From: Polyangiaceae bacterium
GTDB lineage: Bacteria > Myxococcota_A > Polyangia > Polyangiales > Polyangiaceae
Length of the DNA stretch: 32,131 nucleotides
Assembly: GCA_022842465.1 (NCBI GenBank)
Contig: JALHPN010000094.1
Coordinates: forward strand, 1-32,131
Reading direction: 5' to 3'
The notes below the pieces were generated by a model. It worked only from the letters and a program-made list of their open reading frames with translations. It ran no database searches and was not told the origin of the DNA. Below, in pieces: positions 22,160-31,708 of the stretch (position 1 is the first letter of the stretch; every line of letters begins with the position of its first letter). The translations under genes and the position numbers were made by a program.

Positions 22160-22196
22160 CGAAACGAGCAAGCGACCCGCGTTTCGCTGGCGAAAC
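22160..22196 (+). promoter_or_regulatory. Alternating CGAAAC/GTTTCG/CGAAAC elements
   Basis: CGAAAC (22160-22165), GTTTCG (22181-22186) and CGAAAC (22191-22196) allow two exclusive hairpins. The second is compact: GTTTCG-CTGG-CGAAAC. They lie between the phosphorylase stop (22130) and the protease start (22239). This could be a terminator for the first gene or a control element for the second. No T-tract is seen. Confidence 0.4.
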
Positions 22197-22238
22197 CACG
22201 GGCGATATGTGCGGCACGGTGCCTGCACATCGGCAGCC

Positions 22239-23423
22239 GTGCGCCTCGTCGTCCCCGGTCCTGGTCTCCTTGCCGCCCTGCTCGCCGTCGCCTGCTCGCC
22301 GGTGCCGCTGGAGGACGAGGGCGGCTCGTCTTCCGCGATCGTCGGCGGGAAGGAGACCTCCGAGTCTCAGGCGGTGGGCTACCTGCAGTCGGTCATCGCG
22401 ACGAAGCGTTTCCCCGCGCACTGCACGGGTACGCTCGTCGCGCCGCGCCTCGTGCTCACGGCGGCTCACTGCGTCGACACGGAGACGAAATGGATGCGCG
22501 AAGGGTCGAAGCCCTATCTCCACTTCGGCCTCGGCGCGGTCGCCGACGAGCAGACGATCGAAGTGAAGGAGATCGTCCAGCACCCGTCGTGGAAGGGGTT
22601 CGACGAGAAGCAGAAGGACATCGGACGTCACGATGTGGCGTACCTCGTCTTGGCAGAGGCCGCGCCGAGCCGTGTGAGCCCGATGACGATCCGCGAGCGG
22701 GCGCACGCGGGGGGCTGCGGGCTCCTGTCTCTCGGCTACGGCATCGCAGACGACGGGTACGACGTCGACAAGGGGATCGCCGCGAAGGACTCGGGCCGAC
22801 GGCAGAGCCTCCCGCAGTGCGCGAGCAAGGGCCTCGTGAACGGCGCGATCGAGGTGAGCAGCCCGAAGGGGGCGACGTGCCAGGGCGACAGCGGCGGCCC
22901 GCTCCTCGCCGCGGACGGCAAGGAGATGCTCGGTGTCCTCTCGTACGGCGTCACGACGCGGGGCGTCGGATGCGGTCCGCGGAAGCGGACCTACTATGCG
23001 CCGGTCGTCGAGAACGAAGACTTCCTCGAGGCGGCGTTCGCGGCAGCCCGTGCGCCGTCGTCGCCGTCGCCGTCGCCGGACGCGGGCGCGTCGGGTGACG
23101 AGGGGTCGACCGTAGAGCCCCCTCCGGTCGAGGGCAAAGAGCCCGCCCCGCCGTCTCCGCCCGAGGATCGCGGGACGACGCCGCAGCGCACGGTCGAGGA
23201 CGTCGAGACGCCCGATCCCGCCGCCTCTGCGCGCGGCGCCGACGACGGGGATGACGCCGACGACGCGAGCGACACCAGAGCCCGCGCCTCCTCCGGGTGC
23301 CACACGTGGCCGCGCGGACGCGTCGGCGGCGACGGCGCTCTCCTCCTCGCCGCCTTCGGCCTCGTCGTCGCGCGGCTCGCGCGGCGACGACCCGCGCGCG
23401 ATGCCGGCGACGGTCAGCGCTAG
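22239..23423 (+). CDS. S1-family serine protease, lipoprotein signal and MYXO-CTERM-like tail
   Basis: 394 residues from GTG 22239, which gives a compact signal MRLVVPGPGLLAALLAVAC; GTG 22209 is an upstream alternative. A chymotrypsin-fold domain begins at IVGG (34-37) with triad H77 (TAAHC), D132 (HDVAYL) and S218 (GDSGG). The residue equivalent to Asp189 of trypsin is Ala212, so Lys/Arg specificity is unlikely. The bond before IVGG is Ala-Ile, suggesting elastase-like activation. A Pro/Ser/Asp/Glu-rich spacer (~275-355) follows. The C-terminus has a single Cys (SSGCHT), a membrane helix (GALLLAAFGLVVARL) and an Arg run, matching MYXO-CTERM surface-sorting tails. The stop codon overlaps that of the convergent gene. 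Confidence 0.9.
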   Translation: MRLVVPGPGLLAALLAVACSPVPLEDEGGSSSAIVGGKETSESQAVGYLQSVIATKRFPAHCTGTLVAPRLVLTAAHCVDTETKWMREGSKPYLHFGLGAVADEQTIEVKEIVQHPSWKGFDEKQKDIGRHDVAYLVLAEAAPSRVSPMTIRERAHAGGCGLLSLGYGIADDGYDVDKGIAAKDSGRRQSLPQCASKGLVNGAIEVSSPKGATCQGDSGGPLLAADGKEMLGVLSYGVTTRGVGCGPRKRTYYAPVVENEDFLEAAFAAARAPSSPSPSPDAGASGDEGSTVEPPPVEGKEPAPPSPPEDRGTTPQRTVEDVETPDPAASARGADDGDDADDASDTRARASSGCHTWPRGRVGGDGALLLAAFGLVVARLARRRPARDAGDGQR

Positions 23424-24247
23424 AGCGGAAGGAGCGCCGCGAAGCGGCTCGCCTCGAGCGCCACGAAGACGAGGCCGCCCGCCGCGAGCGCGAGCGGCAC
23501 GCCGCCGAGCTTCCGCGCGCCCTCCCGTTTCGTCATCGTCCGGGCGCCGCGCACGAGCGCGTCGAGACCCGCGAGGGCGATCGCGAACGGCGCGAGCCAA
23601 GGGACGAGGAGCGCGCCGTCGGGCGGCGGCCCGTGCTCCCCGGAGGACGCGAGCGTCACCGTCACCATCGCGAGCGCGAGGAGCATCGTGCACGTCGCCG
23701 TGCCGACGAGGAGCCACGATCGAGACGACGCGCGCACGCCGGCGTAGCCGATCGCGATCGACAGGACGAGCGCCGTCACGGCGACGATGCCGCTCCCGAC
23801 GACCGACGTCCCGTCGAAGGCGCGTGGCGCGAGCGACGTGAGCGCGAAGCCCGTCGGCCGATGGAGGGCGTGCGCGAGCCCGCCGAACGCAGCGGCCGCG
23901 ACGACGGCCGCCGCGAGCGGCCCGAGGACGACGGTCGCCTTCGAGGGCCGGTAGGGGCCGCCCTCCGTGCTCCTCGGATCGAGGCGCTTGTACGTGACGT
24001 CGAGGCCCGAGGACGACGGTCGCGGGCGGTGCGCCCTCGGCTGCGCCGTGCTCGGCGGCCCCTGGAACGGCTGCGAGATGTCGCGCTCGATCTCCATCCC
24101 GAGCCCGAACACGTCGTCGTCCGCCGCGGCAGGGGTCGCGGGCGCTGCAGGCTTCGCCGGCGGGCGGACCACGGGCGCCGGCCCCGACGCGGGCACGTCG
24201 AGGTCGGGCACATCCATCACGTCCGGGCTCCGCTTCTCTTCGGCCAC
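23420..24247 (-). CDS. Polytopic membrane protein with disordered cytoplasmic N-terminus
   Basis: 275 residues from GTG 24247; ATG 24217 is a possible shorter start. Residues 1-100 are Pro/Ala/Asp-rich and probably disordered (VPDLDVPASGPAPVVRPPAK). Five hydrophobic helices follow (~105-125, 150-170, 180-200, 215-235, 250-272), with a basic loop ALVRGARTMTKREGARKLGG before the last. No family is recognised. The N-terminal tail with acidic clusters could bind a partner. It is 52 bp downstream of metG on the same strand and shares the tetranucleotide CTAG with the convergent protease gene. Confidence 0.75.
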   Translation of the reverse strand: MAEEKRSPDVMDVPDLDVPASGPAPVVRPPAKPAAPATPAAADDDVFGLGMEIERDISQPFQGPPSTAQPRAHRPRPSSSGLDVTYKRLDPRSTEGGPYRPSKATVVLGPLAAAVVAAAAFGGLAHALHRPTGFALTSLAPRAFDGTSVVGSGIVAVTALVLSIAIGYAGVRASSRSWLLVGTATCTMLLALAMVTVTLASSGEHGPPPDGALLVPWLAPFAIALAGLDALVRGARTMTKREGARKLGGVPLALAAGGLVFVALEASRFAALLPL

Positions 24248-24260
24248 GATCGACGATCGT
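24246..24260. promoter_or_regulatory. Perfect palindrome at the start of the membrane-protein gene
   Basis: ACGATCG-A-CGATCGT has seven-base arms around one central base and overlaps the GTG start codon at 24247. It could be an operator or a translation-limiting structure. A chance match in a GATC/CGATCG-rich genome is possible. Confidence 0.3.
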
Positions 24261-24299
24261 ACCGCGATCCGGAGCCGCGAGCCTCTTCCCTCGCGTGTC

Positions 24300-26279
24300 C
24301 TACTTCAGGCGCGCGCCCGGCGGCGCATCGACCACGGTGGCGAGCTGGAGGGCCTCGCTCGGGCCCGACGCCAGGAGCATGCCGTGCGACACCAGCCCCT
24401 TGCCGAAGTCGCGCGGCGCGAGGTTCGCGACGACGACCACCTTCCGGCCCACGAGCGCCTCGGCGGTGAACGAGAGCGCGAGGCCGGCCACGATCTGGCG
24501 CGGCTCCGCCTCGCCGAGATCGACCGTCAGGCGGAGGAGCTTGTCCTTCTTCGGCACCTTCTCGCACGTGAGGACCACGCCTACGCGGAGGTCCACCTTC
24601 GCGAAGTCGTCGTAGGTGATCGCGGCGGAGGCGCCCTCCGGCGCAGCGGGTGCGGGTGCGGGGGCGTTCGTCGTCTCCACCTTCGTCTCCTTCTCCTCGA
24701 CCTTCGGGACGAGCCGCGCGAGCAGCTCCTTCTCGGCCTTCTCGTCGTACGTCGGGAAGAGGGGGCCCGCCGGCGCGAGCGGCGCCCCCGCCGTCAGCGC
24801 CCCGCCCATCGCTGTCGGGAACACGTCCGTCCCGATCGCCGTCCGGAGCGGCTCGAGGCCGAGCTGCGCCCTCATCGCGTCGCTCTTCCTCGGCATCGCC
24901 GGCCAGATCGCGGCCGAGAGCACGGCGAGGACCTCGAGCAGCGTCGCGAGGTGCGTGTGTGCTCGCGCGGGGTCCGTCTTGACGGCCGCCCACGGCGCCG
25001 CGCGGTCGACGTACTGATTGGCCGCCGCGCTGATCGCCCAGGTCGCCTCGAGCGCGCGATGCGGCTCGAGCCCGAGCCACGCGGCGCGCGCGCTGGCGAG
25101 CAGCTCCTTCGTCCTCGCGAAGAGGTCCTCCTCGAGACCCGTCTTCGGGCCCATCGCGGGGACCCGACCGTCGTTCAGCTTCGCGCAGAGGCCGAGCGTC
25201 CGGGAGAGCAGGTTGCCGAGGTTCTTCCCGAGGTCGGCGTTGTAGCGCTCGACGAGCGCGGCGTGATCGAAGTCGCCGTCCTGCCCGAACGCGATCGCGC
25301 GGAGGAGCTGGTAGCGGAGGACGTCCGGCCCGAGCTCCGCGGCGATCTTCAAGGGGTCGACCGCGTTGCGGAGCGACTTCCCCATCTTCTGCCCGTCGAT
25401 CGTGAGGAAACCGTGTGCGAACACGGCGTCGGGGAGCTCCTCTTCCTTGTAACCCGCGCTCAGGAGGAACGCGGGCCAGAAGACGGTGTGGAAGCGGAGG
25501 ATGTCCTTGCCGACGAGGTGGAGCACCTTCGCGCTCGGCGCCCAGAAGCGCGCGAGGTCGCCCGCGCCGAGGGCGCTGCGGTAGTTCGAGAGCGCGTCGA
25601 ACCACACGTACATGACGTGCTTCGGATCGTTCGGGACGGGGATCCCCCACGTGAAGCTCGTCCGCGAGCAGGAGAGGTCCTTGAGCCCGCTCTGGACGAA
25701 CGAGAGCACCTCGTTCCGCCGCGTCTCCGGCTGGATGAACCCGGGACGCTTCGCGTAGAGCTCGAGGAGCGGCTTCTCCCAGCGGGAGAGCTTGAAGAAG
25801 TACGTCTCCTCCTTCACGCGCTCGACGGGCTTCTTGTGGATCGGACAGAGGTTGCCGGGCTGGGCGAGCTCCTTCTCCGTCTTGAACGCCTCGCAGCCGA
25901 CGCAGTACCAGTCCTCGTAGTGACCGAGGTAGAGATCGCCGTTCTTCGCGATCTTCTCCCAGAGATCCTTCACGAAGGCCTCGTGGTCCGGATCGGTCGT
26001 GCGGATGAAGCGGTCGTAGGCGACGTCGAGCTTCGGCCACGCGTCCTTGAAGCGCTCGCTGATGCGGTCGCAGAACTCCTTCGGGGCGAGGCCTTCCTCT
26101 CTGGCCTGACGCTCGATCTTCTGCCCGTGCTCGTCCGTGCCCGTGAGCATGAACGTCTCGTCGCCGATCGCGAGGTGGAACCGGCGCAGCGCGTCGGCCA
26201 CGACCGTGGTGTACGCGGTGCCGAGGTGCGGCACGTCGTTCACGTAGTAGATCGGCGTCGTGACGTAGAAGCGTCCCAT
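24300..26279 (-). CDS. metG: Methionyl-tRNA synthetase
   Basis: 659 residues. It charges tRNA-Met in the cytosol. The class I Rossmann core has PHLGT (H18, HIGH-like) and KMGKS at ~298-302 (KMSKS-like). The zinc knuckle in the connective-peptide region reads CVGC and CPIH. The anticodon-binding helical domain covers ~360-520. A Lys/Glu/Ala/Pro linker leads to a C-terminal EMAPII-type tRNA-binding OB fold (~553-659, DLRVGVVLTCEKVPKKDKL, ending DAPPGARLK). Length matches the dimeric MetG type. ATG 26279 has GAGGGG about eight bases upstream. It lies 49 bp after an unknown membrane-protein gene on the same strand. Confidence 0.97.
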   Translation of the reverse strand: MGRFYVTTPIYYVNDVPHLGTAYTTVVADALRRFHLAIGDETFMLTGTDEHGQKIERQAREEGLAPKEFCDRISERFKDAWPKLDVAYDRFIRTTDPDHEAFVKDLWEKIAKNGDLYLGHYEDWYCVGCEAFKTEKELAQPGNLCPIHKKPVERVKEETYFFKLSRWEKPLLELYAKRPGFIQPETRRNEVLSFVQSGLKDLSCSRTSFTWGIPVPNDPKHVMYVWFDALSNYRSALGAGDLARFWAPSAKVLHLVGKDILRFHTVFWPAFLLSAGYKEEELPDAVFAHGFLTIDGQKMGKSLRNAVDPLKIAAELGPDVLRYQLLRAIAFGQDGDFDHAALVERYNADLGKNLGNLLSRTLGLCAKLNDGRVPAMGPKTGLEEDLFARTKELLASARAAWLGLEPHRALEATWAISAAANQYVDRAAPWAAVKTDPARAHTHLATLLEVLAVLSAAIWPAMPRKSDAMRAQLGLEPLRTAIGTDVFPTAMGGALTAGAPLAPAGPLFPTYDEKAEKELLARLVPKVEEKETKVETTNAPAPAPAAPEGASAAITYDDFAKVDLRVGVVLTCEKVPKKDKLLRLTVDLGEAEPRQIVAGLALSFTAEALVGRKVVVVANLAPRDFGKGLVSHGMLLASGPSEALQLATVVDAPPGARLK

Positions 26280-26303
26280 GGCAAGGACCCCTCTAGCACG
26301 GGC

Positions 26304-26325
26304 GGGGGGAGGGCAGAGCCCCCCC
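26304..26325 (-). terminator. Candidate GC hairpin between a membrane-protein gene and metG
   Basis: GGGC (26311-26314) and GCCC (26318-26321) close a 3-nt loop. After a single bulged A, GGGG (26306-26309) pairs with CCCC (26322-26325). It sits just past the stop of the 343-aa gene (26329) and ahead of metG. Without a T-tract it may terminate weakly or form part of the metG leader. Confidence 0.4.
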
Positions 26326-26328
26326 GAA

Positions 26329-27360
26329 TCACGCGAGCGAGCCGCGGCGCTCGGTACGGGGACGCGGCGGGGTCGGCCCGGGAACGACGCGGATGGCGAG
26401 GGGCGCCTCGTCGAGGATGCGGCGGACCGCCAGCATGAAGGGGCGGTCGATCGCGACGCGGAGATCGCGCAGGGGCGGCGTCTCGGCCGGGGCCTGCAGG
26501 AGCTTCAAGTGCCGCGTGAGCGCGCGCCCGAGCCTACCGCTCGCGTCGCGCGCGGCGTTGCCTTCACGCGGGACGATCGAGGCGGGCATCGGCGCGACGA
26601 GGACGACCTCGTTCGGTCCCTGCGTGATCCGCGTCGCCTGGTAGAGCGCGGCGCCTTGACCGGCGGACTCGTGGAACATGAGGGAGCGCCACTCGAGGGG
26701 GCTCGTGAGGTCGAACGTCTTCGCGCCGACGCTCAGCGTCGCGCGGTCGAGGGCGATCGGCTTCATGCGACCGTCGGAGAGGAACGCGCGCGCGAGGGCG
26801 GCCTCGTCGCGGCTCGCGACGTGCCGGACGATCGCGGCTCCGCTCGCCGACGTGAGGGCGGCGTCGTGGGCGACGCCGTCGACGAGATCGAGGTCGGCGA
26901 GGACGGCGATCTTGGCGAAGAGCTCGTCGTCCTGCTCCGTGCGATCGTCGATGCGGACGGGGACGTAGCGCGTCTGCGTCCGCGAGGTGAACGCGAGGAG
27001 GGCGACGGGACGGCCGAACGACGCGAGCAGCGTCACGCCGAAGGGGCGATCCCACTCGAGGAGCGGGGTCGCGTCGTCGGGCGAGACGCGCACGAGCCCG
27101 GTCGCGTTCGCCTCGACCTGCGTCCCCGAGGGACGGTGCGCCTTCCGCGTGGGGCGCACCGCGAACCCGAGCGGGAGGAGCGCGACCGCCGCCACGAGCG
27201 CGCGGACGGGACCCGACGCGACGCCCGGCGTCGCGAGCGCCAGGCCGAGGAAGAGCAAGCCGAGGACGAAGCCCGTGGCCCGGCCCCACCGCGAGGCAGG
27301 CGCAGGAACGCGGGGGACGACGAGAGGCCAGCGTTGCAGGTTCGAGAAAGGCCGACGCAT
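26329..27360 (-). CDS. Unknown membrane protein with two N-terminal helices
   Basis: 343 residues. A basic, aromatic N-terminus (RRPFSNLQRW) precedes two close hydrophobic helices (~28-48 and ~52-68), then a soluble domain of ~270 residues that is mixed alpha/beta with no recognised motif. The layout is reminiscent of small bacterial proteins with a two-helix hairpin and a PH-like or ligand domain, but the match is not strong enough to name. The start at ATG 27360 matches the N-terminal charge distribution. It lies 49 bp upstream of metG and could be co-transcribed, subject to the hairpin between them. Confidence 0.72.
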   Translation of the reverse strand: MRRPFSNLQRWPLVVPRVPAPASRWGRATGFVLGLLFLGLALATPGVASGPVRALVAAVALLPLGFAVRPTRKAHRPSGTQVEANATGLVRVSPDDATPLLEWDRPFGVTLLASFGRPVALLAFTSRTQTRYVPVRIDDRTEQDDELFAKIAVLADLDLVDGVAHDAALTSASGAAIVRHVASRDEAALARAFLSDGRMKPIALDRATLSVGAKTFDLTSPLEWRSLMFHESAGQGAALYQATRITQGPNEVVLVAPMPASIVPREGNAARDASGRLGRALTRHLKLLQAPAETPPLRDLRVAIDRPFMLAVRRILDEAPLAIRVVPGPTPPRPRTERRGSLA

Positions 27361-27549
27361 GAGACGGGACCGGACGGCGTACTCGCGCGAGAAGACTCGT
27401 TCGAGGCTAGCACCGGGTCCTCGCCGGCGCCGGGCTTAACCGCGCGACGGAGCGGGGGGAGTCGCCCAAGGTGTGATGCGCGTCCACGCGTGTGGTGGGC
27501 GCTCGCCCGCGAGCCATGGTAAGGGATCGCACCGCGGAGGTTTCTTCCC

Positions 27550-28071
27550 ATGCGCGTTCGCTTCTTCCTCGTCACGGTCTCGACGTCCGCCGTCCTCGCC
27601 TCCGCTGCCATCGCGGCGTGTGGAGGTGGCACCGAAGGCACGGTCTCGGAGGTCGACGCCGGGAACGAGGCGGGCAGCGTCGCCGACGCCGCCGCCGATG
27701 CCCCCGCCCCCGCGAACAATGCGGCCCCCGACGCCGGCTGCGACACGTCGGGCGACTTCACCGACGAGATCCCGGACGCGTCGCTCGCGGGCGTCTCGAG
27801 CACGGGCGTGTGCTCGCAGTGCCTCAAGGCCAACTGCAGCACGACGATCGACAACTGCAACAAGGACTGCAACTGCCGCGCCTTCGTCGGCGACGTCCTC
27901 AAGTGCGTCCAGAAGGGCGGCAAGACGATCGAGCAGTGCGCGCTCGGCTCGTCGGTCACCCCGACGCCGAAGACCTTCGGGATCGCGCAGGGCCTCCAGC
28001 CCTGCCTCCTGAAGTGCAACGACGAGTGCGCGGTCGACGAGCTCGCGGACGCAGGGGCCGACGGCGGCTGA
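27550..28071 (+). CDS. Cysteine-rich lipoprotein
   Basis: 173 residues. The signal MRVRFFLVTVSTSAVLASAAIAAC has a clean lipobox (IAAC, Cys24), followed by a Gly/Ala/Asp/Pro spacer (~25-60). The mature domain holds twelve Cys (GVCSQCLKANC, DNCNKDCNC, LKCV, EQCA, QPCLLKCNDEC), enough for six disulfides, so it is very probably an exported, disulfide-stabilised domain. Such lipoproteins occur as multicopy families in Polyangia (general knowledge); no function is assigned. A ribosome-binding site GGAGG lies nine bases before ATG 27550. The 189 bp ahead of it separate it from the divergent membrane-protein gene and show no clear promoter. Confidence 0.88.
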   Translation: MRVRFFLVTVSTSAVLASAAIAACGGGTEGTVSEVDAGNEAGSVADAAADAPAPANNAAPDAGCDTSGDFTDEIPDASLAGVSSTGVCSQCLKANCSTTIDNCNKDCNCRAFVGDVLKCVQKGGKTIEQCALGSSVTPTPKTFGIAQGLQPCLLKCNDECAVDELADAGADGG

Positions 28072-28079
28072 GGGACCCG

Positions 28080-29597
<1,518 letters not shown>

Positions 29598-29687
29598 GTC
29601 GGAGACCAGGGTTAGCCGAGCCGGCCGCCGGCGGGTAGCCCCCATGCGCCCCTTGCGCCGCGCGCTCCCGTGGCCGAAGCTCGGAGG

Positions 29688-30167
29688 ATGACCCAGAACG
29701 CGCCGCCTCCGCCGCGGGAAGGCCTCATGCCGGGGGCCTCGGGCGCCGAGGAGCTCCTCTACGAGGGGCACCCCGCCGCGATGCCCGGCCTCGGCGCGCT
29801 CGTCCTCTCGGTGCTCACGCTCGGCATCTGGGCGCTCGTCGGTTGGGTGCGGGCTCGTGGCACGCACTACCGCATCACGAGCCAGCGCGTCGTCGTCGAG
29901 CGCGGCGTCTTCTCGAAGCGCATGGAGCAGATCGACCTCTACCGTGTCGTGGACTACGTCGTGGATCGGCCCTTCGGTCAGCGCATGATGGGCACCGGCA
30001 ACCTCGTCCTCGAGGCGATGGACAAGACGACGCCGGAGCTTCGCATCGATCACGTGAAGACCGACGTCGTCGCGCTCTACGAGCGGCTCCGCTACGCGAC
30101 GGAGCAGGAGAAGCGGCGGCGTGGCGTCCGCGTGGTCGACGCCGACCACGGAGGCTCCGGCGCGTGA
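29688..30167 (+). CDS. PH-domain (bPH2/DUF304-type) membrane protein
   Basis: 159 residues from ATG 29688; GTG 29670 and ATG 29727 are alternatives. A Pro-rich start precedes a membrane segment (LGALVLSVLTLGIWALVGWV, ~32-52). A bacterial PH-like domain follows (~55-135), with the family pattern YRITSQRVVVERGVFSKRMEQIDLYRVVDY and a terminal HVKTDVVALYERLR. Such proteins are inner-membrane associated; their ligands are mostly unknown. The stop overlaps the xseA GTG in a GTGA junction, so expression is coupled to exonuclease VII, an odd pairing that may be no more than operon economy. Confidence 0.87.
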   Translation: MTQNAPPPPREGLMPGASGAEELLYEGHPAAMPGLGALVLSVLTLGIWALVGWVRARGTHYRITSQRVVVERGVFSKRMEQIDLYRVVDYVVDRPFGQRMMGTGNLVLEAMDKTTPELRIDHVKTDVVALYERLRYATEQEKRRRGVRVVDADHGGSGA

Positions 30168-31708
30168 GCGAGCGCCGGCCCCGCCCGGGCGAGAGCCTCA
30201 CCTTCGATTTCGACGCGCGCCCGAGTCCCGTCGCGGAGCCTCCTCGCGCGGCCCCTGCCGCTGCCCCTGCGCCCGCGGCGCCCAAGCCCGAGCCCGAGGT
30301 GCTCTCGGTCGCCGCGCTCGGTCGCATCCTCGGAAAATCCCTCGAGCGCGCGTTTCCGTCCGCGGTCTGGGTCGAGGGCGAGGTCTCCGGCGCGCGCCCT
30401 GCTCCGAGCGGTCACCTCTACTTCTCGCTCAAGGACGAGGAGGAGGAGGCGACGGTCGACGTCGTCATGTACCGCATGAGCATCACGCCGCGCGCGCGGA
30501 CGCTCGTGAAGGACGGAGCGCGCGTGCGCCTCCGCTGTCGGCCGACGTGGTGGTCGCCGCGCGGCCGGCTGCAGCTCGTCGGCGACCGCGTGGAGCCGAC
30601 CGGCAAGGGAGCGCTCCTCGAGGCGCTCGAGAAGCTGAAGGCGAAGCTCGCCGGCGAGGGGCTCTTCGCGCCCGAGAAGAAGCGCCCGCTTCCGGCCGAG
30701 CCGCGCGTCATCGGGGTCGTGTCGAGCGCGTCGGGCGCGGTCATCCACGACATCTGCAAGGTCGCGTTCCGGCGAGGGGCGGCGCGCATCCTCCTCGCCC
30801 CCGCCCAGGTGCAAGGGACCTCGGCGGCGGAGTCGGTGCGCCGCGGCCTCCGTGCGCTCCAGCGGATCCCCGAGGTCGACGTCATCATCATCGCGCGCGG
30901 CGGCGGCTCGCAGGACGACCTCCTCGCGTTCTGGGACGAGGAGCTCGTCCGGGACGTCGCCGTCTGTCGCGTCCCGGTCGTCAGCGCCGTAGGGCACGAG
31001 GTGGACGTGACCCTCGTGGATCATGCGGCCGACGCGCGCGCCGCGACGCCGTCTCAGGCCGCGGAGCTCGTCGTCCCGGACGGCCACGCGCGTCGGCGAC
31101 TCCTCGCCGAGCGCGTCGCGCGGCTCCAGCGGGCGATCCACGCCCGAGTCCAGGAGGATCGCGTCGCCCACGCGCGACTGACGAGCGCGTTCCGTGATCC
31201 TCGGCTCCTCATCGCCAGCGCCCAGCAGCGCAAGGACGATCGCGTCGCGCGGCTCGGACGCGCGATGACGCGCCGCCTGACGCGCGAGCGCGAGCATCTC
31301 TCGAAGGCGTCGTCCCGCATGGCGGCTTCGCATCCGCGGCAGGGCATCGCGCGCGACCGCGCCCGCGTCGCCCCGCTCCGAGCGCGCCTCGTGGAGCTCG
31401 CGCGCGCGCGGCTCGCCTCGGACGATGCAGTCGCCCGGGAGCTCTCGCGCCGCCTCGTCCGCGAGACGAAGGCGGTTCTCCGGGACGATCGCACCGGCCT
31501 CGCCCAGCTCGCCGCGCGGCTCGACGCGATGAGCCCGCTCAAGGTCCTCGGGCGCGGCTATGCGATCGCGACGCGCGCAGCGGACGGTCGCGCGGTCCGC
31601 GACGCCGCCGAGGTCGCGCGGGGTGATCGCGTGCGCGTCCGCGTCGCCGAAGGCGCCTTCGATGCCGAGGTCGTCGACGTCGAAGGCGGTGGGAGCGGCG
31701 AGGGATGA
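30164..31708 (+). CDS. xseA: Exodeoxyribonuclease VII large subunit
   Basis: 514 residues from a GTG coupled to the preceding stop; the E. coli protein is ~456, and the excess is a Pro/Ala-rich N-terminal tail (~1-45). The OB domain at ~60-150 contains WVEGEVSGARPAPSGHLYFS. The catalytic region carries the family block ARGGGSQDDLLAFWDEELVRD (~245-265) and SAVGHEVDVTLVDHAADARAATPSQAAE (~275-302). A long Arg/Ala-rich coiled-coil region (~305-450) and a C-terminal SPLKVLGRGYAIA motif end the protein. With XseB it degrades single-stranded DNA in DNA repair. xseB is not in the window. Its stop overlaps the aroE ATG (ATGA). Confidence 0.96.
   Translation: MSERRPRPGESLTFDFDARPSPVAEPPRAAPAAAPAPAAPKPEPEVLSVAALGRILGKSLERAFPSAVWVEGEVSGARPAPSGHLYFSLKDEEEEATVDVVMYRMSITPRARTLVKDGARVRLRCRPTWWSPRGRLQLVGDRVEPTGKGALLEALEKLKAKLAGEGLFAPEKKRPLPAEPRVIGVVSSASGAVIHDICKVAFRRGAARILLAPAQVQGTSAAESVRRGLRALQRIPEVDVIIIARGGGSQDDLLAFWDEELVRDVAVCRVPVVSAVGHEVDVTLVDHAADARAATPSQAAELVVPDGHARRRLLAERVARLQRAIHARVQEDRVAHARLTSAFRDPRLLIASAQQRKDDRVARLGRAMTRRLTREREHLSKASSRMAASHPRQGIARDRARVAPLRARLVELARARLASDDAVARELSRRLVRETKAVLRDDRTGLAQLAARLDAMSPLKVLGRGYAIATRAADGRAVRDAAEVARGDRVRVRVAEGAFDAEVVDVEGGGSGEG

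Noticed and set aside
22140..23717. 525-codon minus-strand frame across the protease gene
   Set aside because: The plus strand carries an intact S1 triad; the minus product is an Arg-rich shadow.
23967..26438. 823-codon plus-strand frame opposite metG
   Set aside because: Shadow of methionyl-tRNA synthetase; composition dominated by Arg, Glu and Ala without motifs.
29598..30149. Upstream extension of the biotin carboxylase frame
   Set aside because: It would run antisense through the PH-domain gene, and the BC family starts at the MPRTFKKVLVANRGE region.
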